DNA from: Phycisphaerae bacterium
GTDB taxonomy: Bacteria > Planctomycetota > Phycisphaerae > UBA1845 > Fen-1342
DNA length: 64,000 nucleotides
NCBI GenBank assembly: GCA_028279405.1
Contig: JANQNU010000059.1
Coordinates: forward strand, 1 to 64,000
Direction of reading: 5' to 3'
Shown piece after piece: positions 25,091-34,571 of the stretch. The position numbers were made by a program, and so were the translations under genes. How positions within the stretch are numbered: the first letter of the stretch is position 1; each line of letters starts with the position of its first letter. A model generated the notes under the pieces. That model saw only the letters and a list, made by a program, of their open reading frames with translations. It did not search any database and was not told the origin of the DNA.

Positions 25091-28000
25091 CTAGTCTTTC
25101 GGCGGTTCGTCATCGCCGCGCGCTCGGCGTTTGGCCTTGAGCAGCCGCGAGGTGTAGTCGCCTTCGGACTGGACAGGCTTCTTTTGTGTCGGGCGGGCGA
25201 CAACCGGCGCATTCTGTTCGGAGGTCCCGCCGAGCGCCCGGCTCAGGTCCTCCGTTGCCTTCGAGGCGCGCTCCGGCGCCTCGTATCGTGCTCCACGTGT
25301 CGGCGGCGCGCCGGTCTCGCTTGCTTCGGGCTTGACTTCCTCGCGGACGCGTTCGCGCGCCCCCTTGAGCGAGGTCAGCACGGCGGCGCTCTGTTCGCCT
25401 TTCTGTCGCGCACCGGCCATTTCACCGATTCGCCGACGGAGCTTTCGCGCGACCTCGACCGGGTTGATCGCAATTCGACGAATCGCGACGTCCAGGAGGA
25501 ACAGGATCAGCGTCCAGCGGATCAAGTCTTCCCAGATCGGTCTTCGCGTCTCGACTTCGGGGAGTGAGCCGCGATCGTACGCTGTGGCCGCCTCACCCGC
25601 GCTGAGCGTTCGTCCGTTCGTGAGCGTCTGCAATTCGCTCAGGACGGCCAGATTCGGCTCGAGCTCCTCATACTCCGGCGAGTACGCAACCGACACGCCT
25701 GTGCGAAGGTTGCCGGAGATCGCGTCGGCACCGACGCCCATCGAGTAGCCGAGATTCACGATGTAGTTGCCCCGACCCTGAGCGTCGAACTCGCCTTCGT
25801 AAACGCCGGGACTTACCTGCAGCAACTCGATCGGCGCCGCTTCCTGATCCGGGTCGACCAGCGAACCGCGTAGCGTCATGAAGTTGATCGCCGCGGCGTC
25901 CTTGTCGAGCGCTTCCACGCGAATCTTGCCCTTGCCTCCGACGACCGTCGTATTGACGTCGAGATTCGCGGACTCGTGCTGTCGGCTGGCCCAGCGGGCC
26001 ATCTGTGCCCAGAACTTCGAGAACCCCGGCCAAGCCGCCCAGTTGCTGCCCCAACGCGACCACATGCCGCTCGTAAACGCCACGGTTCTACCCAGGCCGA
26101 CCTGCCAGTAGGCGAGGACCGGGTCGTTGGAGCTGTCCTCCGTCGCGCGAACCAGCGGGATCTCGGCCAACGGCTTCGGCGTCGTCAGCACGATTCCGCC
26201 CAACGGCGGCACCGCGTCGAGCGACTGTACCAACGACGACAGCTGCGACGACATCTGCGGCGTGAACGGGGTTTCCTGGATCAGCGATCGCCGAACGATA
26301 CGGGCTTCTTTCATGAAGATCTTCGGAAGCTGATCGAACTTGGCCGTGGCATAGAACTTACCGCCCGTCGATTCGGCGATCCACTTCGCCTTCGGCTCGT
26401 CGATCATGTGTCCGCCGTACCCGATCGCGATGGTCGAGCAGGTGATGTTATTGTCCTTCATCTTGCGAATCAGGGCATTCGACGGCTCCTGTGGGTCGAA
26501 GTCGGAGACGATGATCATATGCTTGACGGCGGCGTCACGTCGTTTGGCCAGGGCGTCGACGCCCGGCTTCATCACCTCGTGCAGGTCCGGCATATCACCC
26601 ATCTGCATCTTGAGTACGCGTTGAATGATCGCGGTCTTGTTGGTGACCTGCTGCAACGGAATATCCCAGAAACCCTGCTCGCTACTCTGCCATTGGTACG
26701 AAAGCACCCCGACAAGGTCGCGCGTGCTAAGCGTCTTGATCGCCGACACGGCGCACCGCTGACCGATGTAGTTGCCGTTGGGGACCTCGCAGGCGTGCAT
26801 GACCAGCACCAGGGCGCCCTTGGGAATCTGCTTCTCACCCTTGACGTCGAAGCTGACCGGCATGATCTCCTCGACGGGCGTGTCCATCCACCCGCCGGCA
26901 CCGAACGCCGAATCGCCGCCGATCATGATCAGGCCGCCGCCAAGCTCACGCACGTAAGTCGCGAGCGCCGCGACTGCGTTGTCTCCGATCTCGTTGCGGG
27001 GCAGGTTCGAGAGAATGACCAGCGAGTACTCCAACAGCCGTACCTGGTCGAGGGGGGCCTGCCCCGGCGTCTCGAGGTCGACCGTGAGCCCTTCGCGCTC
27101 CAGCGCCTGCTTCAGTACCACAGCTGACGGGGCTGTGAGGCTCATGTCCTCCTCAGTCGTGAGAATCAGGATCTTGCCCTGACCCGAAACGATCGTGAAC
27201 CCCATTCCTTCATTGTTGGTGCTGATCGCGTCGTCCCCAGGGTTGTCCGGCTCGAAGACCGCTCGGAAGCGATGAGCGCCCGCGACACGCATCTCGATCG
27301 GAACCGAGAAGCGGTTCGGGCCGCGATCCAACTCGACCGGGAAACCCGTCCCGTCCCCGAAATCGAGCAATTTTTCGTTCTGATACACAAGTACGCGACC
27401 GCGGGTCGGACGCTGCGCACGCATCACCATCTGCAGGTTGATCGTCTGTTCGGCCGCCGCCGTCGCCGGTACGCGCAACTGCTCGAAAACGACCTCGTCC
27501 GAGTGCTCATAGGTCAGCGGAACCACGTCGATCGGCACGCCGGTGGCGCGGTATTGCTCGGCTTCGCGCAAAGCCTGGCCGACGTTCTCGTTCCCGTCCG
27601 TCAGGATAATCACCCGGCGCAGCGTGTCCGGCGGAAACAGCGCCATCGCCAATCGCAACGCGCCCGAGATGTCCGTCTGGTCGGTATCGATCGTAGCACT
27701 GATCCGATCCAGCGCCAGACGGCTCATCGGAATCTGCTCGACCGAACTGCTGCCGCTGAACGCAATGACACCCACCCGGTCATCCTTGTCGATCCCGTCC
27801 TCCGACTGCTCGATGAACGCGAAGGCGCGTTCCTGTAGCGGCCGCGGGATGCTGGCGGATCTGTCCAGCAGGAACAGCACGGTCAGGTCGTCACTCTTGC
27901 GCATGCGACTGGCGCCGGCCAGCGCAAGCACCATCATCCCCACTACGGCGCAGCGCACCGCGATCGCGACCCACCGTCGAACGGGTCCAAGGCCCGAGAG

Positions 28001-28102
28001 CGACTTAATGGAGATCGCGACGATCAGCGGAATGAGCAGCAGTAAGATCAGATAGCCCGGCGACTCGAACCGCAGCACCGCAAGAATCCACGTATTCGTC
28101 AT
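25091..28102 (-). CDS. VWA-domain membrane protein with glutamine-amidotransferase-like segment
   Basis: The 1003-residue protein starts with two or three membrane helices. A VWA domain with a MIDAS-like site (LLDRSASIPRP, then VIILTDGNEN) follows at about 75-200. A Rossmann-like segment with GGGLIMIGGDSAFGAGGW (about 400) resembles the class I amidotransferase fold, but I see no catalytic Cys. A second VWA-like part (HMIIVSDFDPQEPS) lies near 540, then beta-rich domains and a final membrane helix near 890. The C-terminus is basic and Glu-rich. The Bat-like layout recurs in planctomycetes; the role is unknown. Confidence 0.85.
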   Translation of the reverse strand: MTNTWILAVLRFESPGYLILLLLIPLIVAISIKSLSGLGPVRRWVAIAVRCAVVGMMVLALAGASRMRKSDDLTVLFLLDRSASIPRPLQERAFAFIEQSEDGIDKDDRVGVIAFSGSSSVEQIPMSRLALDRISATIDTDQTDISGALRLAMALFPPDTLRRVIILTDGNENVGQALREAEQYRATGVPIDVVPLTYEHSDEVVFEQLRVPATAAAEQTINLQMVMRAQRPTRGRVLVYQNEKLLDFGDGTGFPVELDRGPNRFSVPIEMRVAGAHRFRAVFEPDNPGDDAISTNNEGMGFTIVSGQGKILILTTEEDMSLTAPSAVVLKQALEREGLTVDLETPGQAPLDQVRLLEYSLVILSNLPRNEIGDNAVAALATYVRELGGGLIMIGGDSAFGAGGWMDTPVEEIMPVSFDVKGEKQIPKGALVLVMHACEVPNGNYIGQRCAVSAIKTLSTRDLVGVLSYQWQSSEQGFWDIPLQQVTNKTAIIQRVLKMQMGDMPDLHEVMKPGVDALAKRRDAAVKHMIIVSDFDPQEPSNALIRKMKDNNITCSTIAIGYGGHMIDEPKAKWIAESTGGKFYATAKFDQLPKIFMKEARIVRRSLIQETPFTPQMSSQLSSLVQSLDAVPPLGGIVLTTPKPLAEIPLVRATEDSSNDPVLAYWQVGLGRTVAFTSGMWSRWGSNWAAWPGFSKFWAQMARWASRQHESANLDVNTTVVGGKGKIRVEALDKDAAAINFMTLRGSLVDPDQEAAPIELLQVSPGVYEGEFDAQGRGNYIVNLGYSMGVGADAISGNLRTGVSVAYSPEYEELEPNLAVLSELQTLTNGRTLSAGEAATAYDRGSLPEVETRRPIWEDLIRWTLILFLLDVAIRRIAINPVEVARKLRRRIGEMAGARQKGEQSAAVLTSLKGARERVREEVKPEASETGAPPTRGARYEAPERASKATEDLSRALGGTSEQNAPVVARPTQKKPVQSEGDYTSRLLKAKRRARGDDEPPKD

Positions 28103-28189
28103 ATCAAAAAGGTATCACGAAACCGTCCCGCCGAAAACGTAAAAAAGTCGCGAACAACGCTTGGCTCCGGAACGGCCCGCGAGGACGAA

Positions 28190-28361
28190 CACCACAAGCC
28201 CCAAGCGCGAGCGAGGGGATCAAGAAACAATTGGGTGGGGCGGGCGTCTCGCCCGCCATTGACCGCTCGCTTGCGCTCGCGGCTCGCATTGACGTCGCTT
28301 GGCTCCGGAACGGCCTGCGAGGATCGAACGCCACGAGCCCCAAGCGCGGCGGGTGGTCGCC
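28190..28361. repeat. Intergenic repeat cluster between VWA gene and tsaB
   Basis: There is no gene between 28103 and 28361. It carries AAGCCCCAAGCGCGAGCGAG (28197-28216), GGGTGGGGCGGGCGTCTCGC (28233-28252), CCGCTCGCTTGCGCTCGCGG (28263-28282) and a second AGCCCCAAGCGCGGC copy (28336-28350). The modules occur in the same order as at 50371-50490 and end one base before the tsaB stop codon. Confidence 0.75.
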
Positions 28362-29108
28362 TCAGCTTGATGCCCCCGCACGCTTCGCGATCGCGGCCGC
28401 CCGGCGCTGTTCGAAGACTTCCTCACACTCCGGCGGACGAAGATAGGCCGGCACGATTTCGGTCGGCTGCAGCAACTTCCGTTCTTCCGCCAGATGCCAC
28501 CCGATCGCCGCACAGACCCGGGCACGCGGCACCCATGCTCCCGAATCTGCCGACAGCGGGGTTAGACCGGCGTTCTGCGCCGTGTCGACGTGCGTTCGCA
28601 GTCCATCCCCGACCATGATCGCCGGCGAAATCTCGGCGAACCAATCGCCCGGCGTGCGCAGCGCGGCGGCTGACAATGTCCGCAACGGCCCGTTCAGCGA
28701 CTCGAGCGCATACAACGCACCGTACACCTGCCCGCGCCGCGCATCGACGATCGCTGCAATCCGTTGCGGCGGGGATGGGGTCGCGCTCATTTCATCGACG
28801 ACGCCCTGAGCAAGCACCTGCAGCGAGGGGACGCCGACGACCGCACAACCCGTCGTCGCCTGCAGCATGCGGGCGACTGTGGCCGCGATCCGCAGGCCGG
28901 TAAAGCTGCCCGGCCCCTGCGAAAAGCATAGCAGCTCGATCTGTCGCGGAGTGTAGGGGTGTGCCCTCAGCAGCGCGTCGATTGCGGGGAACAACTCGGA
29001 AGCGTTTCGCCGATCGGCCGAGAGGGCAGTCTCACCGAGCAGCCGACCGGCGCTCGATAGCGCTACGCTACCGGCCAATGCAGATGTTTCCAGCGTGAGC
29101 TGCAGCAC
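28362..29108 (-). CDS. tsaB: tRNA threonylcarbamoyladenosine biosynthesis protein TsaB
   Basis: GTG at 29108 gives 248 residues. The actin-like ATPase fold of TsaB is seen in LTLETSALAGSVAL, ASELFPAIDALL, LCFSQGPGSFTGLRIAATVARML and AIVDARRGQVYGALY. TsaB dimerises with TsaD and, with TsaE, makes the t6A modification at position 37 of tRNAs reading ANN codons. It starts 9 bases after the mrp stop, so the two are in one operon with fabI upstream. The C-terminal part runs up to a repeat cluster. Confidence 0.92.
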   Translation of the reverse strand: MLQLTLETSALAGSVALSSAGRLLGETALSADRRNASELFPAIDALLRAHPYTPRQIELLCFSQGPGSFTGLRIAATVARMLQATTGCAVVGVPSLQVLAQGVVDEMSATPSPPQRIAAIVDARRGQVYGALYALESLNGPLRTLSAAALRTPGDWFAEISPAIMVGDGLRTHVDTAQNAGLTPLSADSGAWVPRARVCAAIGWHLAEERKLLQPTEIVPAYLRPPECEEVFEQRRAAAIAKRAGASS

Positions 29109-29117
29109 GGCCTGCGG

Positions 29118-30212
29118 TTACCCCGAGATCTTGAGTTGCGGCAGGGGAGTCCGCTCGCGGGCGCGCACGTCCACGCGTTCCAGCAGTCGGTCGATAATCG
29201 TGTCCAGTGCCGCGGTCAGCTCCGAATCCGAACTCTTGAACACGTCGAATGGCGTCCCGGCGTCGCCGCACTCACGAACGAACGGATTCAGCGGAATCCC
29301 GCCGAGGAAGGTCGTTCCCAACTCGCGCGCCGCCTTCTCCACACCGCCGCGACCGAAGAGATACTCGCGTTCGCCGCTGGCCTTGTTGAAGTAGTAGCTC
29401 ATATTCTCGACCATGCCGAGCGATTCTACGCCCAGCTTCTGGTACATCCGGTGGGCCTTGATGGCGTCGAGCAGCGCGACATCCTGTGGCGTGCACACCA
29501 CGATCGCGCCAGTCAGCGGGATGCTCTGCGCCAAGGTCAGCGGGATATCTCCGGTGCCGGGCGGCAGGTCGACGATCAGGTAGTCGAGCGACCCCCAACT
29601 GCCGCGGTCGAGGAACTCTTTGACGTACTTCTGGGCCATCGGGCCTCGCCAGATTACGGCCTGGTCGGCGGGCACGATGTACCCCATGCTCATGATTTTC
29701 AGGCCACCCTCGGCCTCCGGCGGAATGATCCGACCCTGCTCGTCGGAATAGGGCTGCTCGCTTTCGGTGCGGGTCATCTTCGGAATCGATGGCCCGTATA
29801 CGTCGGCATCGAGCAGGCCTGCCGACACCCCGCGCTTCAACAAACCTGCCGCCAACAGCACCGAAACCGTGCTCTTGCCGACGCCGCCCTTGCCGGCACC
29901 GACCGCAATCACATGCTTGACGCCCGGCAACGTATCGGTGGTCCGCGCCGCCGGCTGCGGTGCGAAATTGACCTCGACGTGCTTCATGCCGCTAATCTCC
30001 AGCACACGTCGAGTCGTCTCCCGCCGCAGTTGCTCCTGTACCGGGGAGTTATGCAAATGCTGCGGCAGCTCGAAGTCCACCCGCGCGACGCCGTCGCAAT
30101 AGCCCACGTTCCGCGCGAACCCCAGGGCCACGACGTCGCGGTTCGACGCCGGCTCGATCACCCCCTGCAGGGCCTCGACGATCCGTTCACGCATTTCCGC
30201 CACGTCGGGCAT
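29118..30212 (-). CDS. apbC: Mrp/NBP35 family Fe-S carrier ATPase lacking the CxxC motif
   Basis: ATG at 30212 follows GGGAGAGG and gives 364 residues. An N-terminal MIP18-like (DUF59) domain covers 1-85. The P-loop ATPase has the deviant Walker A GAGKGGVGKSTVSVLLAAG at about 104, DADVYGPSIP, IVDLPPGTGD and CTPQDVALLDA. In Mrp proteins ENMSYF is followed by CxxC, whose cysteines bridge an Fe-S cluster in the dimer. Here the text reads ENMSYYFNKASGEREYLFGRGG, so the pair is absent. It would still bind ATP, but cluster transfer by that site is doubtful. Confidence 0.9.
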   Translation of the reverse strand: MPDVAEMRERIVEALQGVIEPASNRDVVALGFARNVGYCDGVARVDFELPQHLHNSPVQEQLRRETTRRVLEISGMKHVEVNFAPQPAARTTDTLPGVKHVIAVGAGKGGVGKSTVSVLLAAGLLKRGVSAGLLDADVYGPSIPKMTRTESEQPYSDEQGRIIPPEAEGGLKIMSMGYIVPADQAVIWRGPMAQKYVKEFLDRGSWGSLDYLIVDLPPGTGDIPLTLAQSIPLTGAIVVCTPQDVALLDAIKAHRMYQKLGVESLGMVENMSYYFNKASGEREYLFGRGGVEKAARELGTTFLGGIPLNPFVRECGDAGTPFDVFKSSDSELTAALDTIIDRLLERVDVRARERTPLPQLKISG

Positions 30213-30287
30213 CAAATCCTCTCCCTGTCGTTGGTCCGCTCCCGCGGTCGTTCGCAACAAGTCCGAACGACCACAGATGGCGTGCTG

Positions 30288-31061
30288 CTACCAGCCGATA
30301 ATGTTGTAACCGGCGTCGACGTAGTGCACCTCACCCGTGACGCCACTGGAGAGGTCGCTGAGCAGGTAGAGCCCGCTCTTGCCCACCTCTTCACTCTCGA
30401 TGTTACGCGCCAACGGTGCTTTCGTCGGATAGTGATCGAGCATTTGTCCGAATCCGCTGATCCCGGCGCTCGATAGCGTCCGGCACGGCCCCGCGGAGAG
30501 CGCGTTGACGCGGATCGCCTTTTCGCGGCCCAGCTCGGCCGCAAGGTATCGGGTCGAGGACTCGAGGGCCGCCTTGCAGACGCCCATGACGTTGTACGAC
30601 GGAACCACCTTCACCGAACCGAGATAGCTCAACGACAACACGGAAGCGCCGGAGGCCATGCAGTCGAGGCCGTGATTGCACAAGGCGACCAGGGAATAAG
30701 CGCTGATCTCCATCGCTTGCAGAAAATCGGCGCGCGTTGTCTTGTAGAACGGATTGTACAGGGCGTCGGTGCTGGCGAATGCGACGGCATGCAGCACGAA
30801 GTCGAGTTCACCCATCGTTTCACGCGCCTGGTGGAAGCTCGCCCGGATCTGGTCGTCGTCGGAGACGTCGCACGGGACGATCACCTTCGCGCCGATCGGC
30901 TCGGCCAGCTTGCGAACGCGCCGCTCCATTTTCTCGTTGGGCAGGTGCGTGAAGCCGAGCTGGGCGCCCTCCTGATGGAGTTTCTCGCTGATGTACCAAG
31001 CCAGCGAACGGTCGTTGGCGACGCCGAAAATCAGCCCCTTCTTACCGGTCATCAAACCCAT
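30288..31061 (-). CDS. fabI: Enoyl-[acyl-carrier-protein] reductase (NADH)
   Basis: ATG at 31061 gives 257 residues, the usual FabI length. It is an SDR enzyme with KKGLIFGVANDRSLAWYIS at the N-terminus (the FabI form of the nucleotide loop), LHAVAFAS, and the catalytic Tyr-x6-Lys in PSYNVMGVCKAALES. RVNALSAGPCRTLSSAGI and the C-terminal VHYVDAGYNIIGW are typical. It reduces the enoyl-ACP double bond in the last step of each fatty acid elongation cycle. It is the first gene of a fabI-mrp-tsaB group on the minus strand, facing away from yidC. Confidence 0.95.
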   Translation of the reverse strand: MGLMTGKKGLIFGVANDRSLAWYISEKLHQEGAQLGFTHLPNEKMERRVRKLAEPIGAKVIVPCDVSDDDQIRASFHQARETMGELDFVLHAVAFASTDALYNPFYKTTRADFLQAMEISAYSLVALCNHGLDCMASGASVLSLSYLGSVKVVPSYNVMGVCKAALESSTRYLAAELGREKAIRVNALSAGPCRTLSSAGISGFGQMLDHYPTKAPLARNIESEEVGKSGLYLLSDLSSGVTGEVHYVDAGYNIIGW

Positions 31062-31294
31062 TGTCGGTCCTCGCAACCGCGACCCCACCGGTTCGGAAAC
31101 GTTCCGTTGCCGGGGTCTGCGGCATGACGTTGGTGTTGTTCTGCCACCGGTACCGGTACAACCGTTCCCGGTCAAATCGAATCCCCGTAGTGTACGAGAG
31201 GCCGATTTTGCCTGCAAATTGTCGAAAAGCGTGGCGTAGACCACACGTTCCGTGGAGCGAACCGCGATCCGCCTGCACTCTCTCGCGGCGCGCG

Positions 31295-31322
31295 TTGCAG
31301 CGAGGCGCAGGGTGCCTACAAT
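31295..31322 (+). promoter_or_regulatory. Possible yidC promoter
   Basis: TTGCAG at 31295-31300 and TACAAT at 31317-31322 are 16 bases apart and lie 67 bases before the yidC ATG, in the divergent fabI-yidC gap. Each hexamer matches the sigma70 consensus at four or five of six positions. Confidence 0.45.
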
Positions 31323-31388
31323 GCGGGACTTGTTTTGTCGCCGAGAGCGAATTCCTGCGCCGCGACCCCGAATCCCTCGCGAGGAAGA

Positions 31389-33554
31389 ATGGAAACGCGC
31401 CAGACCATAACGGCATTCGTCATCGCGCTGCTTGCCTTTCTGACCTACCTGTTCGTCGCGACCTGGTTCTTCAGCGGACCGCGGCCGAATGGAGCAGCCA
31501 GCGAGCCGTCGGCAACCACGCAGAGCGCAGCCAGTGCCCCGACGGGCGCCGCCGAGACCGCGGCGTCCGATTCACCAGCGCCCGCCACAAACGGTGCCAC
31601 CGTCCGCGTAATGCCGGCCGACCCGGCTCCGGCGGTCGAGCTGGGCCGTACGGGCACGGAGGCGACGCCGCTCCACATGCGAATCGATCCGGTCGGTGCG
31701 GGCATCCGGGAGATCGATCTCAGCGCTCGGGATGCCAAGGGACGATTCGTCCACCCGCAATCCGCCGACCGTGATGAACCGTACACCGTCGTCAGCGCCG
31801 TAGCCGTCAACGGCGGGGCCGGGGCCGTCAGCTCCTTTCGGACCCATCAACTCTGGGTTCGCGAACGCGACAACCGCGGCTGGCGGCTGGACGACGTACC
31901 CTGGCAGGTCATCACCGCGTCCGCAGACCGGGTCGTCCTTGGCAGCGGGCTGTTGCTCGATAACGAGGATGGTTCAGAGAGCGAGCGGGTCACGGTGCGA
32001 AAGACGTACGCGTTGCACGACGACCAGCCTTTCATCGATATGACGGTCGAGCTGACGAACGATTCGAAGCAGCCGTTGACCGTTACGCTCGCCCAGGATG
32101 GCCCGGTCGGCGTTTCACGTGAGCACATCCAGTTCGAGATGCGGCGCGTGATTGTCGCCCACGATGGTGAGGGGACGGTCCGCTATACCGCCCGCGACCG
32201 CAACACACTGGTCAAGAACGGCGTCCAGACCGTATTGACGCCTGAGGAGCCGTTCGCATGGACGGCGCTGACCAACAAGTACTTCGGCGTCTTTACCCGC
32301 CCGTTGCCGCTCGCGGGTGATCAGGGGCAGGCCATCGCGATCCAGAAGGTCGACGGACTTGCCGTCGGACCGGCGACCGTGGCTCCGGAGGCCGCGGGTG
32401 ACATGGTGGCGCGGATGATCACGCAGCCCGTATCACTGGCACCCGGCGAGTCACGGTCCATGAAGTTCGAGATCTACGCCGGGCCGAAGGATCCGGACGT
32501 ACTGTCGAAGATCAACCCCGCCTTCACCGACACCACCAAGATCGGTTACAGCTTGGCGCAAGGCACGGATCGGCGTTGCATGTGCACGTTCGAGCCATTG
32601 CCCTGGTTGATGACCGAGCTGATGCGGTTGATCCACCTGCTGGTCCGCAACTATGGCGTCGCAATCATCGTGCTCGTGATCATCGTGCGGACAGTGATGC
32701 ACCCGATGACCGTCTTTCAGCAGCGTTCCATGTATCGCATGCAAGAGGCGATGGGCAAGCTCCAACCCAAGATGGCTGCGATCAAGGAAAAGTACGCCAA
32801 CGATCAGACGCGCCAGAACCAGGAGATGATGAAGCTCTGGGCCGAGGAGAACGTCAACCCGTTCGCGTCGATGGTCGCGATGGTGCCGATGCTGCTTCAG
32901 ATGCCGATTCTGGTTGCGCTGTGGACGGCGTTGAACACGGATGTTCAGCTTCGGCTGGCGCCGTTCGACGGATACTGGATCACGGATCTTTCGGCACCCG
33001 ACGCGCTGATCAAGTTTTCGGGCAATGGCCTGACGATTCCGCTGCTCGGCCACCTGCCATTGATCGGAACGCTCTTTCGGGACATTCCTTCATTCAATCT
33101 GCTGCCGATTCTGATGGGGATCAGCATGTGGTTGCAGCAGAAGTACATGCCCAAGCCGCACCTGCAGGCCAAGCTCGAGGAGGCCAAGAAGAATCCCGAG
33201 AAGCAAAAGGCCGCGGGTGGCATGTCGGCCGAGGACCAGATCCGCCAGCAGCAGATGATCGCGAACATGATGGCGGTCATGCTGCCGATCATGTTCTACT
33301 ACATGCCGTCGGGCCTGGTGCTATATTGGATGGCGACCAACGTGTTCGGCATCTTCGAGTCGTTGCGGATTCGCAAGCAACTCGAGCGTGAGAAGCAGAT
33401 GCGTGAGGCCGGTGTGCTCCCGCCGCCAAAACGCCGTGAGCCCGGAGCGCTGGCGCGTATGATGCGTCGGATGGCCGAGCAAGCGGAAGAACTACAACGG
33501 ACGGCGGACGAAGCCAGCGGTCGCGCGCCGAAGAAACGCCGAAAGGTGAAATGA
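31389..33554 (+). CDS. yidC: Membrane protein insertase YidC
   Basis: ATG at 31389 follows GAGGAAG and gives 721 residues, long for YidC. An N-terminal membrane helix (TAFVIALLAFLTYLFVATWFF) is followed by an Ala/Thr-rich linker and the periplasmic beta-sandwich (about 80-390). The conserved core then begins with LIHLLVRNYGVAIIVLVIIVR, KMAAIKEKYAND and the last helices MLPIMFYYMPSGLVLYWMATN. The C-terminus is basic (RAPKKRRKVK). It inserts proteins into the inner membrane with or without Sec. The next gene overlaps its stop by 4 bases. Confidence 0.95.
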   Translation: METRQTITAFVIALLAFLTYLFVATWFFSGPRPNGAASEPSATTQSAASAPTGAAETAASDSPAPATNGATVRVMPADPAPAVELGRTGTEATPLHMRIDPVGAGIREIDLSARDAKGRFVHPQSADRDEPYTVVSAVAVNGGAGAVSSFRTHQLWVRERDNRGWRLDDVPWQVITASADRVVLGSGLLLDNEDGSESERVTVRKTYALHDDQPFIDMTVELTNDSKQPLTVTLAQDGPVGVSREHIQFEMRRVIVAHDGEGTVRYTARDRNTLVKNGVQTVLTPEEPFAWTALTNKYFGVFTRPLPLAGDQGQAIAIQKVDGLAVGPATVAPEAAGDMVARMITQPVSLAPGESRSMKFEIYAGPKDPDVLSKINPAFTDTTKIGYSLAQGTDRRCMCTFEPLPWLMTELMRLIHLLVRNYGVAIIVLVIIVRTVMHPMTVFQQRSMYRMQEAMGKLQPKMAAIKEKYANDQTRQNQEMMKLWAEENVNPFASMVAMVPMLLQMPILVALWTALNTDVQLRLAPFDGYWITDLSAPDALIKFSGNGLTIPLLGHLPLIGTLFRDIPSFNLLPILMGISMWLQQKYMPKPHLQAKLEEAKKNPEKQKAAGGMSAEDQIRQQQMIANMMAVMLPIMFYYMPSGLVLYWMATNVFGIFESLRIRKQLEREKQMREAGVLPPPKRREPGALARMMRRMAEQAEELQRTADEASGRAPKKRRKVK

Positions 33555-34408
33555 GCTGCCTGGTGCCCGATGGTCGCGCACAAACGCCCGATTCCGCTGA
33601 TCTTCGACAAATCGCGGTCAACGCCGCGAGGGTTGGTGGAACGCTGGCCTTGGAAGCGTTTCGTAGCGAGTTCGCAGTCCAACTCAAAGCAGACCGCAGC
33701 GAAGTGACCGACGCGGATCTCGCAGCCGAGCGGGCCGTCGTCGAAACCATCCGAGCCACAAGACCGAACGACGCATTCATCGGAGAAGAGGGCGTCGCGC
33801 AGCGCGAGGATGCTGTCCCGCAAGTGTCTGCGTCCGATCAGGTCTGCTGGGTGATCGATCCGATCGACGGTACACGCAACTATGTCCGCGGCGTTCCATA
33901 CTTTGGTTGCGCCGTGGCGGCGATGGTGGCGAATCAACCAGTGGCAGGAGCGGTCTTTGTGCCGTTGAGCGGCACGATGTATTCAGCGAGTCTGCCCGAG
34001 GGGATGTTCATCGATGACGAGCACATCGATACGCTTCCCGATCCGACCGAGCGAACGCGAGCGCGGAAGCTGCTCGTCGGCACACCCAGCAGTGCGGCGG
34101 GGCCTGCCGGCGACTGGTTTCAACGTCTTTGGAACCGCGTCGTCGCGCGCAACTTCGGCGCAACGGCTGTTCATCTCGCGTGGGTTGCCGCCGGACATCT
34201 CGATGCGGCGTTGGTCTCGGACAGCAAACTGTGGGACGTCGCCGCCGGCGCGGTGATGCTCGCCGTAACGGGCGGCTGTTTGAACGACCTGGACGGCAAA
34301 CCGGTCTTTCCGCTCGACGTCGCGCAATATCGCGGCGAACCCCTGCCATGTGTCGCCGCGAGCGGCGACGACGTTTACGAACGCCTCCTCGAAGTTGGGC
34401 GGCCCTGA
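33551..34408 (+). CDS. Inositol monophosphatase family phosphatase
   Basis: The 285-residue protein starts inside the yidC stop (ATGA), so it is translationally coupled. Lithium-sensitive phosphatase motifs are present: VTDADLAAERAVVE, FIGEEGV, the metal-binding WVIDPIDGTRNYVRG and, near the C-terminus, LWDVAAGAVMLAVTGGC. Substrates in this family include inositol phosphate, histidinol phosphate, fructose-1,6-bisphosphate and PAP; the sequence alone does not decide, though HisN-like sequences often look like this. No histidine genes are nearby. Confidence 0.87.
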   Translation: MSCLVPDGRAQTPDSADLRQIAVNAARVGGTLALEAFRSEFAVQLKADRSEVTDADLAAERAVVETIRATRPNDAFIGEEGVAQREDAVPQVSASDQVCWVIDPIDGTRNYVRGVPYFGCAVAAMVANQPVAGAVFVPLSGTMYSASLPEGMFIDDEHIDTLPDPTERTRARKLLVGTPSSAAGPAGDWFQRLWNRVVARNFGATAVHLAWVAAGHLDAALVSDSKLWDVAAGAVMLAVTGGCLNDLDGKPVFPLDVAQYRGEPLPCVAASGDDVYERLLEVGRP

Positions 34409-34571
34409 CAAGGCGCGACACGCAACGCGAGGCAGGGCATCCCCTGAAAGCACACGCCGTGGTCCGTCTTCGTGGTGCATTCGTTGGGAACGCACGCTTC
34501 GACGTTTCCCAATAGGATCGCTTGGCACGTTCGTCAACGAGCAATGCACGCTTGGCGCCTGAGGCCGTATC

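Noticed and set aside
32110-32126. GTTTCACGTGA inside yidC as a second parS
   Set aside because: Only the core of 11 bases matches; the right half reads GCAC instead of AACA, so the palindrome is broken and chance is adequate.
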